Shown here: positions 52,958-61,549 of the stretch, piece by piece
Position numbering within the stretch: position 1 is the stretch's first letter
Layout: each line of letters starts with the position of its first letter
From: Paenibacillus sp. VTT E-133291
GTDB taxonomy: Bacteria > Bacillota > Bacilli > Paenibacillales > Paenibacillaceae
Length of the DNA stretch: 64,000 nucleotides
Direction of reading: 5' to 3'
NCBI RefSeq assembly: GCF_002264395.1
Contig: NZ_NFVA01000001.1
Location: forward strand, 186,001-250,000
Notes under the pieces: model-generated
What the model was told of the DNA's origin: nothing
The model's database searches: none
What the model saw: the letters and a program-made list of their open reading frames with translations, nothing else
Position numbers and translations under genes: made by a program

Positions 52958-53689
52958 GATTGGCAGTCGGAATCTATGAAAAATAGCTGTGGAATTTCAG
53001 GCTACCCGCTAAAGTCAGCAAAAGGTCACTGACTTGCAGTGTTTATATCTACTCAGACATAGAGGTGTCCTCCAAAGTAATTTAATTGGTTGCTTATGCT
53101 TTGGACGCTTTTGGTGTTTTTAGTAGAATGAATGGGAGTAGAGGGAGATGGGATCCACAAAGTAACCTTTGTTTCACTAATATATCTCTCTGGCAGATAA
53201 AACTAGTGTGCTTTAGCTGAAGTGTATTTCATACAACTAAATGAGGGCAATTAACGTCTGAGGCAATGTTTAGTTGCATTCACTACACTTATTATTCGAG
53301 AAAACAGTCCTAGCCAACAAAATTGGAAACTATAGATGTACCAAATACACTTAAACGTCCGCTCTTTGCAAAATAGGGCGTTTTAGTTGTACGAAATACA
53401 ACTAAAACACCTCTAATCGGAAGGAATCTAATTCGTCTGAGTCATCTGATTTACTCAGTATCACTATTTCACCAGCGACTTCCAGCTTTACGCTAGCCTC
53501 CTCATCATCATATTACATTCAAAACGTTTAACTTACGGGCAGATTCGTTACAATTTATGGTGCTATAGCGTTATGTCATTAGAATTAGGTTATGTAATGA
53601 TACTCTGATATTCATGAATTGGAATAATGTGGTAAAGTGTAATAATGGGAGAAGTCATCAACAAAAATAGAGGAGGGAACAAATATTTC
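52958..53689. other. Long non-coding gap with palindromic repeats
   Basis: About 730 bp with no credible gene. Contains a short inverted repeat AAGTCAG/CTGACTT near 53014-53037 and the repeat cluster described separately at 53222-53408. The remainder is AT-rich with no recognised signal. Confidence 0.5.
53222..53408. repeat. Cluster of related palindromic intergenic repeats
   Basis: The clearest copy is a perfect hairpin: GTTTTAGTTGTA (53380-53391), CGAAA loop, TACAACTAAAAC (53397-53408). Diverged copies are GTATTTCATACAACTAAA (53224-53241), TTTAGTTGCAT (53269-53279) and TAGATGTACCAAATACAC (53333-53350). TAGATGTACCA recurs at 55931-55941. It looks like a dispersed small palindromic repeat family. 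Confidence 0.65.
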
Positions 53690-53932
53690 ATGGGCAACGA
53701 CTTATACAGAAAACTAGGTGCATCCTTTCTAATTTCCGCTGGAGTAATCTATGCTATCGAACGTGTGGGCTCTTTGAAAGCTCGCAGCCATGAAATTGTA
53801 GCGTTATACGAAGCAAAAATGTTCGAGGCCCTACCTGAAACTCATATTACAGGCTTCTTCGATAATATCTTTGTGCCAATCCTTTCGTTCTTTGGTATGA
53901 TACTTTTCGTATATGGGTTCCCGAAAAAATAA
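53690..53932 (+). CDS. Small hypothetical membrane protein
   Basis: An 80-residue protein with two hydrophobic segments (about 8-22 and 55-75) and a polar middle, KARSHEIVALYEAKMFEAL. ATG 53690 has AGGAGG 13 bases upstream, a long spacing; ATG 53645 gives 95 residues but has no site. Family not recognised. Confidence 0.5.
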   Translation: MGNDLYRKLGASFLISAGVIYAIERVGSLKARSHEIVALYEAKMFEALPETHITGFFDNIFVPILSFFGMILFVYGFPKK

Positions 53933-54012
53933 AATGAGATTTTTTGTTTTGAAGCTATGGCAAAAAACTCAATTTTCATGGTACTTAATAAAGTGACAGA
54001 GGAGGTACTTAA

Positions 54013-54267
54013 ATGGCGGAAAGAAGATGTGGTATTGTCAAATGGTTCAAAGAAGATGAAGGTTACGGACGAATAATGCTAGACGGGCAGGAAGGTAACC
54101 ATGTTTTTGTTCACTTTAGCGAAATACTACCAGACCCTATTAAGTTACCGAACGGCTTTCGGTTTCTTAAAGAGGGTCAAAATGTTGCATTCGACCTATT
54201 CGAGTTCCCTAGTATAGTTGATTCTCAACGTAGGACAGCTAAGAATATGCAAATTTTAGAGGACTGA
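54013..54267 (+). CDS. Cold-shock-domain protein
   Basis: An 84-residue single OB-fold. GIVKWFKEDEGYGRI matches the RNP1-like motif (K-W-F-x-x-x-x-G-Y/F-G-x-I) and VFVHFSEI the RNP2-like motif of cold-shock proteins that bind single-stranded RNA or DNA. It is longer than the usual 66 residues because of an insert (PDPIKLPNGFRF) before the last strands. It is thus a divergent relative rather than a housekeeping Csp. AGGAGGT lies before the ATG. Confidence 0.82.
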   Translation: MAERRCGIVKWFKEDEGYGRIMLDGQEGNHVFVHFSEILPDPIKLPNGFRFLKEGQNVAFDLFEFPSIVDSQRRTAKNMQILED

Positions 54268-54344
54268 AGAAATCGAGACGTACTTCACAAATATATAGAC
54301 TTTCGGGACTCATAATTAAGCTCTAACGGGACACGTTACTTAAA

Positions 54345-54398
54345 TGAAATAGCGACAGTCTGGACTTTATTTTATAGACTTTTTATGTCGCTGTTTCA
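54345..54398 (+). repeat. Inverted repeat with long loop
   Basis: TGAAATAGCGACA (54345-54357) pairs with TGTCGCTGTTTCA (54386-54398), with GTC/GAC inside and ATAGACTTT repeated nearby at 54295 and 54374. Possibly a degenerate terminator for the cold-shock gene or another small repeat. Confidence 0.4.
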
Positions 54399-54495
54399 AT
54401 TTCTAGGGGCAGTCTAAAACTTATATTATGGATTCTGATGCATGCATTTAAATTGATAATTATGAATACGTAATTTTTGAAAAAGAGGGATTACA

Positions 54496-55024
54496 ATGGT
54501 TTCAATTGTTCAAATGATACTTTATGATTCTTATAAAATTCGCGACATAGACCGTTCGGAAACAATAGAATTGACGTACAAATTAAAGAACGGGGTACTT
54601 GAAGAAATAAAAACAGCATATGAATGTCCCAGATGGACAGAAGATATCTATCTAGAGATAATATCCCGATATGAATATGAACTCACCAATTGGTGGTACG
54701 GCTTTTGGAGCATTTGACGGAGATAAACTGGTCGGGTTTGGTGTTTTAGCTCATATGATCAGGGGTTATGATAATGACAGCCTTAAGATTGACCTTATGT
54801 ATGTGACACGGGAATATCGAAGAAAAGGAATCGGTAGCCTTATTATGGAATCTCTGAGTACAGTAGCGATTGAAAAAGGGGCGAAGCACTTATATATTTC
54901 GTCTACCGAGACTGAATCTGCGGTGAAGTTTTATACTAGTCATGGTTCAGCAATTACATCAGAGATTGATTTGGAATTATTTGAAAAAGAACCTAATGAC
55001 ATTCACATGATAAAGAAATTATAA
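54496..55024 (+). pseudogene. GNAT acetyltransferase, frameshifted
   Basis: Two overlapping frames, 54496-54717 and 54671-55024, make one GNAT protein of about 175 residues. The first ends ISRYEYELTN. The second continues GGTAFGAFDGDKLVGFGVL and holds the acetyl-CoA motif MYVTREYRRKGIGSLIME and the end FYTSHGSAI. Deleting the T at 54691 (AAT-T-GGT) restores one frame. AGAGGG precedes the ATG. Either a young pseudogene or a sequencing error. Confidence 0.82.
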
Positions 55025-55116
55025 TCACCAGAATAAAGTTGGATTTTAACTAAACGGGTAGGATAGTTGAATTATTCAGGGGCATGATATTACCAAAAAA
55101 TTTGGAGGAATCGCCC

Positions 55117-55659
55117 TTGTTTAAATCGATTATTTCATTGATTTTAATCTTTACGCTGTCTGCTGGAATCGCATCAGCTAAGCTTACGTTAGCTTTTTCA
55201 AATGTGGGGTTGGACAAGCTAAAAAAAGTTGCGGAATTCAAACTACTAGTACCGTCTCACTCTGTTAAAGGTTATAAGTTAGAAATAAAGGAACCTTATC
55301 CGCTTGTTCTTAGTCAATCAGTTTCAAAAGTTAGACTTCATTTTTTTGATGAATCAGGAAAGACATATTTATTTGGCATTGAAGAACATAAGGCTGTTGG
55401 TTATAAAATAAACCGAGTTGTCACTAGTTTAGATGTTCGTAACCAGATAAGTACAACAAGAACTATAGTCGAGGATTTTAAATTTAATGAACGTGGAGAG
55501 AAAATTAACATAAACGGAATCGAAGGGCGTTTTGAACTATGGGCTAATCATACACCAGGAGGATACCTTCGATGGGTACAAGATGATACTTTCATTGAAT
55601 TCGACAGTGGGGATTTGACTAAAGAGGAAATGGTCGCGTTAGCAAAATCAATGAAATGA
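55117..55659 (+). CDS. Exported DUF4367-type protein
   Basis: A 180-residue protein from TTG 55117, which has TTGGAGG 8 bases upstream; an earlier ATG 55084 has no site. The signal segment FKSIISLILIFTLSAGIASA is near the start. The C-terminal region GYLRWVQDDTFIEFDSGDLT followed by KEEMVALAKSM matches the DUF4367 pattern seen in Firmicute anti-sigma-like and envelope proteins. Function unknown. Confidence 0.65.
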   Translation: MFKSIISLILIFTLSAGIASAKLTLAFSNVGLDKLKKVAEFKLLVPSHSVKGYKLEIKEPYPLVLSQSVSKVRLHFFDESGKTYLFGIEEHKAVGYKINRVVTSLDVRNQISTTRTIVEDFKFNERGEKININGIEGRFELWANHTPGGYLRWVQDDTFIEFDSGDLTKEEMVALAKSMK

Positions 55660-55766
55660 TTAAGTGGTTGAACAAAAGGATTATGATTTCTGAGGGCTTG
55701 CCATGGTAATGCTCCTCTTTTATTTATTGAAGTGGCATTTTTAATAGTGTGGAGGGAGAATGATCG

Positions 55767-55878
55767 ATGAAAGGTCGAGTTTATGTAGAGTATAGGCGTT
55801 GAGGTTCGTAATGGACACCCTTCCTTTGGAGATGAACTAATCGGAGGGCTTAATTCACTTGGCGAAAAGTCAGAATAA
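55767..55878 (+). pseudogene. Possible small broken frame
   Basis: ATG 55767 reads MKGRVYVEYRR then TGA. One base on, the frame EVRNGHPSFGDELIGGLNSL stays open to TAA 55878. GGAGGGAG lies upstream. Removing one T at 55799-55800 would give a peptide of about 36 residues. No family recognised. The rest of the 55660-56000 gap holds only an inverted repeat. Confidence 0.25.
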
Positions 55879-55898
55879 CTATCTACACTACTCACACG

Positions 55899-55971
55899 AT
55901 AAAAAAAGAAATCGCACTTTATGAGTAAAGTAGATGTACCACCTACCTCTCAAAAAAGGAACGATTTCTTT
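55899..55971 (-). terminator. Possible terminator of the YesN/YesM-type operon
   Basis: AAAGAAATCG (55905-55914) and CGATTTCTTT (55962-55971) form a stem with a 47-base loop. On the minus strand it is followed by a run of T. The long loop makes this weak. Confidence 0.4.
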
Positions 55972-56000
55972 GTAATGTCCGCATTCATTATCAATCTTAG

Positions 56001-57779
56001 CTAATTGGGCAGCTCCTTCTTCAAGCTAATCGTAACCGTAGTGCCTTGACCCGGAGTGCTGGAGATGCTTAGCCCATATTGAGGACCGTATTCCAGCTTA
56101 ATCCGTTCGTCCACATTTCGCAGGCCATATCCGCTCTGGAACAGCACATCTTCCTTGGCTTGGCTAAGTGTCGCGCCGTTGGCAAAGCCGACTCCGTCAT
56201 CTGCCACTGTAAAGCGAATCTCATCCTCCAGCAACTCGCCTTTGATCCAAATCCGGCCCATGCCACGTTTCTCACTGATACCATGTTTGATCGCATTTTC
56301 TGCGATAGGCTGAAGAATCAGCTTCAGAATGCGGACTTTGCGCAGCGATTCCTCAATATCGTATTCAATCTCGAATTTATTCGGAAAACGCATTTGCTCG
56401 ACAGTCACAAAACTTTCCACTAGGCGAATTTCTTCGTCGACAGTGACGAATTTGTCGCCTTTATGCAGGCTAATCCGAAAAAAGGTCGCCAGAGAAGAAA
56501 TTAGCCGCTCAATGTCGGGCTGCTTCTTTAGCCGGGCAATCCAGGCGATCGCATCCAGTGTGTTGTAGAGGAAATGAGGATTGATCTGCGATTGCAGCGC
56601 AGTCAGCTCGGCTTTGCGTTGCTTCTCTTTCTCTTCATCCTTTTCCAGCATTAATTGGCTGATCCGTTCTACCATCTGATAGTAGCTGTTCTCTAGCTGG
56701 AAAATCTCATCGACCTGTGCCCGCTGCTCATAGACAGCAGCTAAGTCTTTTTTGCCAAACAGACTCAGCTTCTTCTTCAAATTCAGTAGTGGACGGGTGA
56801 TTTTGGCCGCCAGATAAAAGGAAAGAATCAGTAGGACAATGAAGGTAACACTGGCGAAAAGAAGGGCATTTCGGTTACCCTTGGCAATTCCCTCCAGCAA
56901 TTTGTGGCTAGAAATCACACTGGTGAACTCCCAGCTAACGCCAAGCGTCTCCAACCTAGGATTCAAAGGATAAGTAGCAATGATGTAGGAGTTACCGTTA
57001 TCTGACCAGGTGCGATAGCCTTCCTTCTGACCCGGATGAAGGGGGGCGTTCTCCTCCAAAAAATTGCCCAAGAGCCGCTTGTCGGGGTGAGATATAATCC
57101 GGTCGCTGGAAGTCAGGAAGGAGTAGCCAATGCCAGTGAAACTGGAGGAATAAAGATCAGCCAAGGCGGATTCTCTGACATAGATGATGACAACCCCGAT
57201 ATTTTGCCCCGTATTGAAGTTCCGGAATTGCTGTCCGAAAGGAATATAGGCATTGCCGTCACCATCCCGTTTGATCTCACCGACAACAGGCATGCTGCTC
57301 TCCTGTATCCGTTTAATAAATAAGGCTTCGGGAACCTCAAGCATCTGCTCCTTGGACTGATAAGAATAAAGCATATTGTCATTTGTGCTTATAATCACAT
57401 TGCCCACGAGAGCATTCTGGGTCAGCATGCCGTCGATGATAGCTCCGATCCGTGATTCCTTGTCTGTTACCGGCAGGGAATCGTTATTAATGATCTGGTA
57501 AATATCACTGTTCACTAGAAAGCGCAGAAACAACATCTGAATATCATCGACCATCAACTCCACACTGAGACCAATTTGGCGCTGAGTCTGGACGACATGG
57601 CGGTACAGATCCTTTTGAAGATAGGTATAGGAATAGAAGTTGAAAATAACAAGCATCAGCACCAGATGCAGTGACAATCCCACTAACAGAACAACAACAA
57701 TCCGACTTTTGATCTTGAACCTCCGCATCAAAGAATTAATCCGGTTGGCCATCGTTAGCTTAACCATAGGTTTTTGCAT
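56001..57779 (-). CDS. Sensor histidine kinase, YesM type
   Basis: A 592-residue membrane kinase. Helices at about 20-45 and 300-325 flank a large extracytoplasmic Cache-type sensor with GIGYSFLTSSDRIISHPDKR. A HAMP domain (about 325-375) follows, then the His_kinase module with phosphoacceptor His in LQSQINPHFLYNTLDAIAWI. The ATPase has LILQPIAENAIKHG, DDGVGF and GYGLRNVDERIKL. Its start overlaps the end of the regulator gene by 20 bases, so the pair is one operon. It probably senses an extracellular glycan or oligosaccharide-bound protein and signals to the regulator. Confidence 0.92.
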   Translation of the reverse strand: MQKPMVKLTMANRINSLMRRFKIKSRIVVVLLVGLSLHLVLMLVIFNFYSYTYLQKDLYRHVVQTQRQIGLSVELMVDDIQMLFLRFLVNSDIYQIINNDSLPVTDKESRIGAIIDGMLTQNALVGNVIISTNDNMLYSYQSKEQMLEVPEALFIKRIQESSMPVVGEIKRDGDGNAYIPFGQQFRNFNTGQNIGVVIIYVRESALADLYSSSFTGIGYSFLTSSDRIISHPDKRLLGNFLEENAPLHPGQKEGYRTWSDNGNSYIIATYPLNPRLETLGVSWEFTSVISSHKLLEGIAKGNRNALLFASVTFIVLLILSFYLAAKITRPLLNLKKKLSLFGKKDLAAVYEQRAQVDEIFQLENSYYQMVERISQLMLEKDEEKEKQRKAELTALQSQINPHFLYNTLDAIAWIARLKKQPDIERLISSLATFFRISLHKGDKFVTVDEEIRLVESFVTVEQMRFPNKFEIEYDIEESLRKVRILKLILQPIAENAIKHGISEKRGMGRIWIKGELLEDEIRFTVADDGVGFANGATLSQAKEDVLFQSGYGLRNVDERIKLEYGPQYGLSISSTPGQGTTVTISLKKELPN

Positions 57780-59001
57780 ATTCGCTCGGTGGGATGCCCG
57801 TCATCTTTTTGAAAATCTGGCTAAAGTATTTGGAGTCAGTGAAACCAACCTGATTGCCCACCTCATAGACCCGGTACATCGGATTGCGCAGCATACGTTT
57901 GGCTTCTTCAATCCGATATTCCGTCAGACATTCATAGAAAGTCTTGTTCAAATCTTTGCGGAATAGATGCATTAAATGGGTTGGACTGACGAACACCGCA
58001 GCAGCAACCATCTCCACGGTAATGTTCCCAGCATAATGCTCCCGGATAAAAGCGAGGGCGTCTCTGATTTCACGCCGGCATCGAGCTCCGGCCTCTTCTT
58101 CAGCGTACAACACGCGTTCAATACCAGACAATGCACGCTGCGCAGCAAGCCAAGCCTGTTTGTATGAATCTACGATTCCGTTCCATTCTTGAGTTGGTTT
58201 GCCGATGCCTACGCTAAGAGCCTGGCCGAAGTGCTGCTGGCTCCATTCCGATAGCTGCTTACCTAATCTGCGGGCAGAATCACCGGCAAGCTCAGGTTCA
58301 TCGGTTCGGAGAATCATAACCCACTCCAGATGACTATCGCGGAATAGACAGAGCTGTTCAAAAGAATACGCTTCCAGAATAACCGCTGCTTCATCCACCA
58401 ACGCTTTGCCTACATCAGTTCCTTGAAGACCATTATCAGCAGGGAAGGCTATGGACAGCGGCAGCATAGCTTTTCCTGGTTCCAATTGCAGCTCCAGCAG
58501 CTTTATTTTGCTGGTAATGAATTCCTCACTATGCAGCTGGCCATGCAGTAAATCCTGCCAGAATTGTTTGGATATCGCGGCAATTTCCTCATTAAGCTGC
58601 GAATATCGCTTGGAGAGTTGCTTTTTCCCCAGGATTTCATCACCAACGCTTCTTACTGTATCTGCGAGTTCTTCTATGTTAATGGGCTTCAGCAAATAGG
58701 TGGAGGCACCATAACGTAATGCAGCCTGCGCATATTGAAATTCGTCATAACCGCTAAGTACGACAATGCCTACGAGCATGTCCTGCTCCCGTATTTTCTC
58801 GATGAGTTCAAGACCATTCATATAGGGCATACGGATATCGGTAATAATCACATCCGGGCGGTGTTGTAGTGCAAGCTCCAAACCCTCCTCACCATTGCTG
58901 GCTTCTCCTATGATCTCAACGTTGTATTCTGCCCAGTCTATGGTTTGAGTGATGCCCATACGGACGAGATATTCATCATCTACTATAAGCGCTTTCAACA
59001 T
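57760..59001 (-). CDS. Response regulator, YesN type (receiver plus AraC domain)
   Basis: A 413-residue protein from ATG 59001, with GAGGTGAGG upstream. The receiver domain (1-120) has acidic Asp8-Asp9, phosphorylated Asp55 in VIITDIRMP, and the lysine in TYLLKPINIEEL. A middle region (about 130-300) of unknown fold leads to two AraC helix-turn-helix motifs, with AAVFVSPTHLMHLFRKDLN and QVGFTDSKYFSQIFKKMTG. It is divergent from the GH42-GH92 operon and is the best candidate for the factor that binds the six-copy box. Confidence 0.92.
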   Translation of the reverse strand: MLKALIVDDEYLVRMGITQTIDWAEYNVEIIGEASNGEEGLELALQHRPDVIITDIRMPYMNGLELIEKIREQDMLVGIVVLSGYDEFQYAQAALRYGASTYLLKPINIEELADTVRSVGDEILGKKQLSKRYSQLNEEIAAISKQFWQDLLHGQLHSEEFITSKIKLLELQLEPGKAMLPLSIAFPADNGLQGTDVGKALVDEAAVILEAYSFEQLCLFRDSHLEWVMILRTDEPELAGDSARRLGKQLSEWSQQHFGQALSVGIGKPTQEWNGIVDSYKQAWLAAQRALSGIERVLYAEEEAGARCRREIRDALAFIREHYAGNITVEMVAAAVFVSPTHLMHLFRKDLNKTFYECLTEYRIEEAKRMLRNPMYRVYEVGNQVGFTDSKYFSQIFKKMTGIPPSEYAKTYG

Positions 59002-59097
59002 TGGCCTCACCTCGAAGTAGTTTCTAATATGTCTTACAGCCATTATAAACATGAAACCTCTTTTAGAGGAGCGATAATTTCTTAGTTGTCAGGATCA

Positions 59098-59151
59098 CAA
59101 ACGATTTCGCAGTATGTTCCCCGGTGGCTTTGTACAACGATAACCTCATAG
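59098..59151 (+). promoter_or_regulatory. Glycan-regulon box D
   Basis: CAAACGATTTCGCAG (59098-59112), with TCATAG (59146-59151) 48 bp on, a poor -10. It lies upstream of box E in the same direction, between the response regulator and GH42 genes, and could be an extra promoter or an auxiliary activator site. Confidence 0.5.
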
Positions 59152-59180
59152 CGGATGTTCTAAATATTTCAACAGCTTAA

Positions 59181-59265
59181 CAAACCGTTTCATAGGATTC
59201 CATCCTAACTTTTGCAAAATGTACTGTGATAGACTTTAACCGTAAAAGAGCGGTAAGCGCTTTTA
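59181..59265 (+). promoter_or_regulatory. Glycan-regulon promoter E
   Basis: CAAACCGTTTCATAG (59181-59195), with TAGACT (59230-59235) 49 bp after the box start and a cre-like GGTAAGCGCTTTTA (59252-59265) downstream. It drives the GH42 and GH92 genes. The 59002-59311 gap contains only boxes D and E and their promoter parts. Confidence 0.62.
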
Positions 59266-59311
59266 TAAATACATGACATCGAAATTGAACGCTGTAGGAG
59301 GAGTACCCTTG

Positions 59312-61486
59312 ATGCAAAATTCATTTATTCCATTCGGGTTTCAATATTACCGTTCCCCGACCCCATTCCGGGATCAATGGGAAAAAGACCTGAGCAATAT
59401 TGCCGGGCAGGGCTTCAATTGTGTGAAATATTGGGTGCAGTGGCGCGCCAGCGTGTCTAAAGAAGGGATCTACGAGTTCGATTATATTCAGGAGCTGATG
59501 GATATTGCTCAACGGAACGGCTTAAAGGTCATTTTGAACGTGATTTTCGATGTGGCGCCAGCCTGGTTTTATAAAAAATATCCTGATTCCAAAATGATCA
59601 CAGCAGACGGTTCCGTACTGGAACCAAGGTCAATTAACTGCCGCCAGATTGGCGGAGCTCCTGGACCTTGTTATCACCATGCAGCTGCAGCCACGGAGAA
59701 GGCGAAATTTCTGTCGGAAACAGTGAAGACATTCAAAGATCATCCTGCACTCTGGGTGTGGGATTTATGGAATGAGCCTGAGCTGACGACAGGGATTAAG
59801 CGCAAGTTGTCATTTGACAACCAGGTATGTTATTGCGGGCACTCCGTGCTGGCATTCCAAGAATGGCTGAAAAATAAATATATTACTCTGGAAGCTCTGA
59901 ACGAATCATGGCAGCGGACTTACGGAAACTGGGAGGAAGTAGAGGCACCGCGTGGGCAAGGCGTATTCAATGATTTGGTGGACTGGCGGCTATTCATGTC
60001 CGGTACTTTAACAGATGAGCTGCGGAGCCGGGTAGATACTGTGAAGTCACTAGATCTGCTGCATCCTGTTATGGCACATACTGTGCCAGCTCCTATCTTC
60101 AATATGATTACAGCAGGATCAGACGACTTTAAGCTGGCTGAGCCCTGTGACCTGACAGGCAATAGCCTAGGGTCCTCAGCTTGGTCGGCTGATCTACTGA
60201 TCTCTGCCGCCAAAGGCAAACCGATCATCAACTCAGAGATTCATGCGCTGCCTGGCAATACGGCGATGAAACCGCACCAGCCGGAGCTGCGAGAAATGAA
60301 GGGGCATATTCTGACCCCGCTCGCCCGTGGCATCACGGGATATCTGTTCTGGCAGTATAGACCGGAGATATTAGGACAGGAGGCTCCGGCTTGGGGCAGT
60401 GTGTATTTGGACGGCAGTCCAACCCCATGGTACAAGGATATGGCCCAACTAAATAAGCTTGTGCAAGACAATAAGCAAGAGCTTTTACAGGCAAAACGGC
60501 GTGGGGACGGGATTGCTATTCTATTCAGCCCGCAGAACCAAATCGCAAACTTTGCTGCCCATGATCATTTGGACACCTATAACGATTCCCTGCAAGGTGT
60601 CCATAAACTGCTACATGATCTTAATTATAAAGTGGAATTTCTGCATGAGTCGGATGTTACGGAACAGACATTGGACCAATACCGCTGCCTGTGGATGCCT
60701 TATCCACTGTATCTGAACCGTAAACTGTGTAACCTCCTGCGTGAGTGGGTTGAAAAGGGAGGCATATTGATTTCGGAATGCTCCTTCGGAGCGCTTCAGG
60801 CAGAGAATGGCTGTCACAGCTATACAGTTCCCGGTTACGGATTTGATGAAGTCTTTGGGGTTCGGGAGACTTGGATTCATTCTGCCGAGAATCTGGATCA
60901 TAGCTATCATCAGGTAGCATTCGAATCACGGACGGCGATCCCACTCCTTAATGTAATGGAGCACAGCAAGGAAGGGGAAGCAGCCGAAGATGATAAGGCA
61001 CACGGCTCCTATTACAAATCAGATATTTCGCTGCAAAGTCATGTGAAGGTCCTAGCCGAATTTGCCGAGGACAACATGCCTGTGTTGACGGCCGCCGCTT
61101 ATGGCAATGGGCGTGCTGTGTGGTTCGGTACCTTGCTTGCGGCTGCCTACTGGCAGGATGGACATACCGGAACGCTCCAGTTGGTGCGCGATCTTTTACA
61201 GCAGGAATTGAAGCTACAGCCGAATGTGCATGTAAGCGGCGGTGTCCGCGTCGACCTTTCCGAGTGGGAAGTTGCAGAAGACAGAGGTGCGTTCCTCTAT
61301 GTGCATAATGAAGGGAACATGTTGGCAGAAGCCAAAGTTACGCTGCCTGCCAATTATACTTCAGCAGAGCCATGGTTTGACGATGGGAACGCCACAATCC
61401 AGCCAATAAATCCGTCTGAACCTTCACCAACTCAACTGTCTATACGGGTAGAAGCTGGAGATGTTCAAGTATTTCGATTATCTTAG
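59312..61486 (+). CDS. Glycoside hydrolase family 42 beta-galactosidase-like enzyme
   Basis: A 724-residue protein from ATG 59312, with AGGAGGAG 8 bases upstream; TTG 59309 is also possible. The TIM barrel (1-380) has GFNCVKYWVQWRASVSKEG, acid/base Glu155 in LWNEPEL and nucleophile Glu309 in IINSEIHAL, close to the positions known for GH42 enzymes. A cysteine cluster (CRQIGGAPGPC, VCYCGHS) may bind zinc as in some family members. The trimerisation domain (about 390-620) and C-terminal beta domain follow. Intracellular. Operon with GH92. Confidence 0.88.
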   Translation: MQNSFIPFGFQYYRSPTPFRDQWEKDLSNIAGQGFNCVKYWVQWRASVSKEGIYEFDYIQELMDIAQRNGLKVILNVIFDVAPAWFYKKYPDSKMITADGSVLEPRSINCRQIGGAPGPCYHHAAAATEKAKFLSETVKTFKDHPALWVWDLWNEPELTTGIKRKLSFDNQVCYCGHSVLAFQEWLKNKYITLEALNESWQRTYGNWEEVEAPRGQGVFNDLVDWRLFMSGTLTDELRSRVDTVKSLDLLHPVMAHTVPAPIFNMITAGSDDFKLAEPCDLTGNSLGSSAWSADLLISAAKGKPIINSEIHALPGNTAMKPHQPELREMKGHILTPLARGITGYLFWQYRPEILGQEAPAWGSVYLDGSPTPWYKDMAQLNKLVQDNKQELLQAKRRGDGIAILFSPQNQIANFAAHDHLDTYNDSLQGVHKLLHDLNYKVEFLHESDVTEQTLDQYRCLWMPYPLYLNRKLCNLLREWVEKGGILISECSFGALQAENGCHSYTVPGYGFDEVFGVRETWIHSAENLDHSYHQVAFESRTAIPLLNVMEHSKEGEAAEDDKAHGSYYKSDISLQSHVKVLAEFAEDNMPVLTAAAYGNGRAVWFGTLLAAAYWQDGHTGTLQLVRDLLQQELKLQPNVHVSGGVRVDLSEWEVAEDRGAFLYVHNEGNMLAEAKVTLPANYTSAEPWFDDGNATIQPINPSEPSPTQLSIRVEAGDVQVFRLS

Positions 61487-61549
61487 CCGGCAGCAGTTAA
61501 GATCGAAGATTATAGAGCTGGTGTAAGCCAGCCAAAGGAGTGTATCCAT

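Noticed and set aside
53380..53408. Perfect hairpin taken as a terminator
   Set aside because: No T-tract, no gene ends nearby, and diverged copies sit around it, so a repeat is the better reading.
53222..53408. Possible CRISPR array
   Set aside because: Copies are palindromic, diverged and irregularly spaced, and no cas genes are present.
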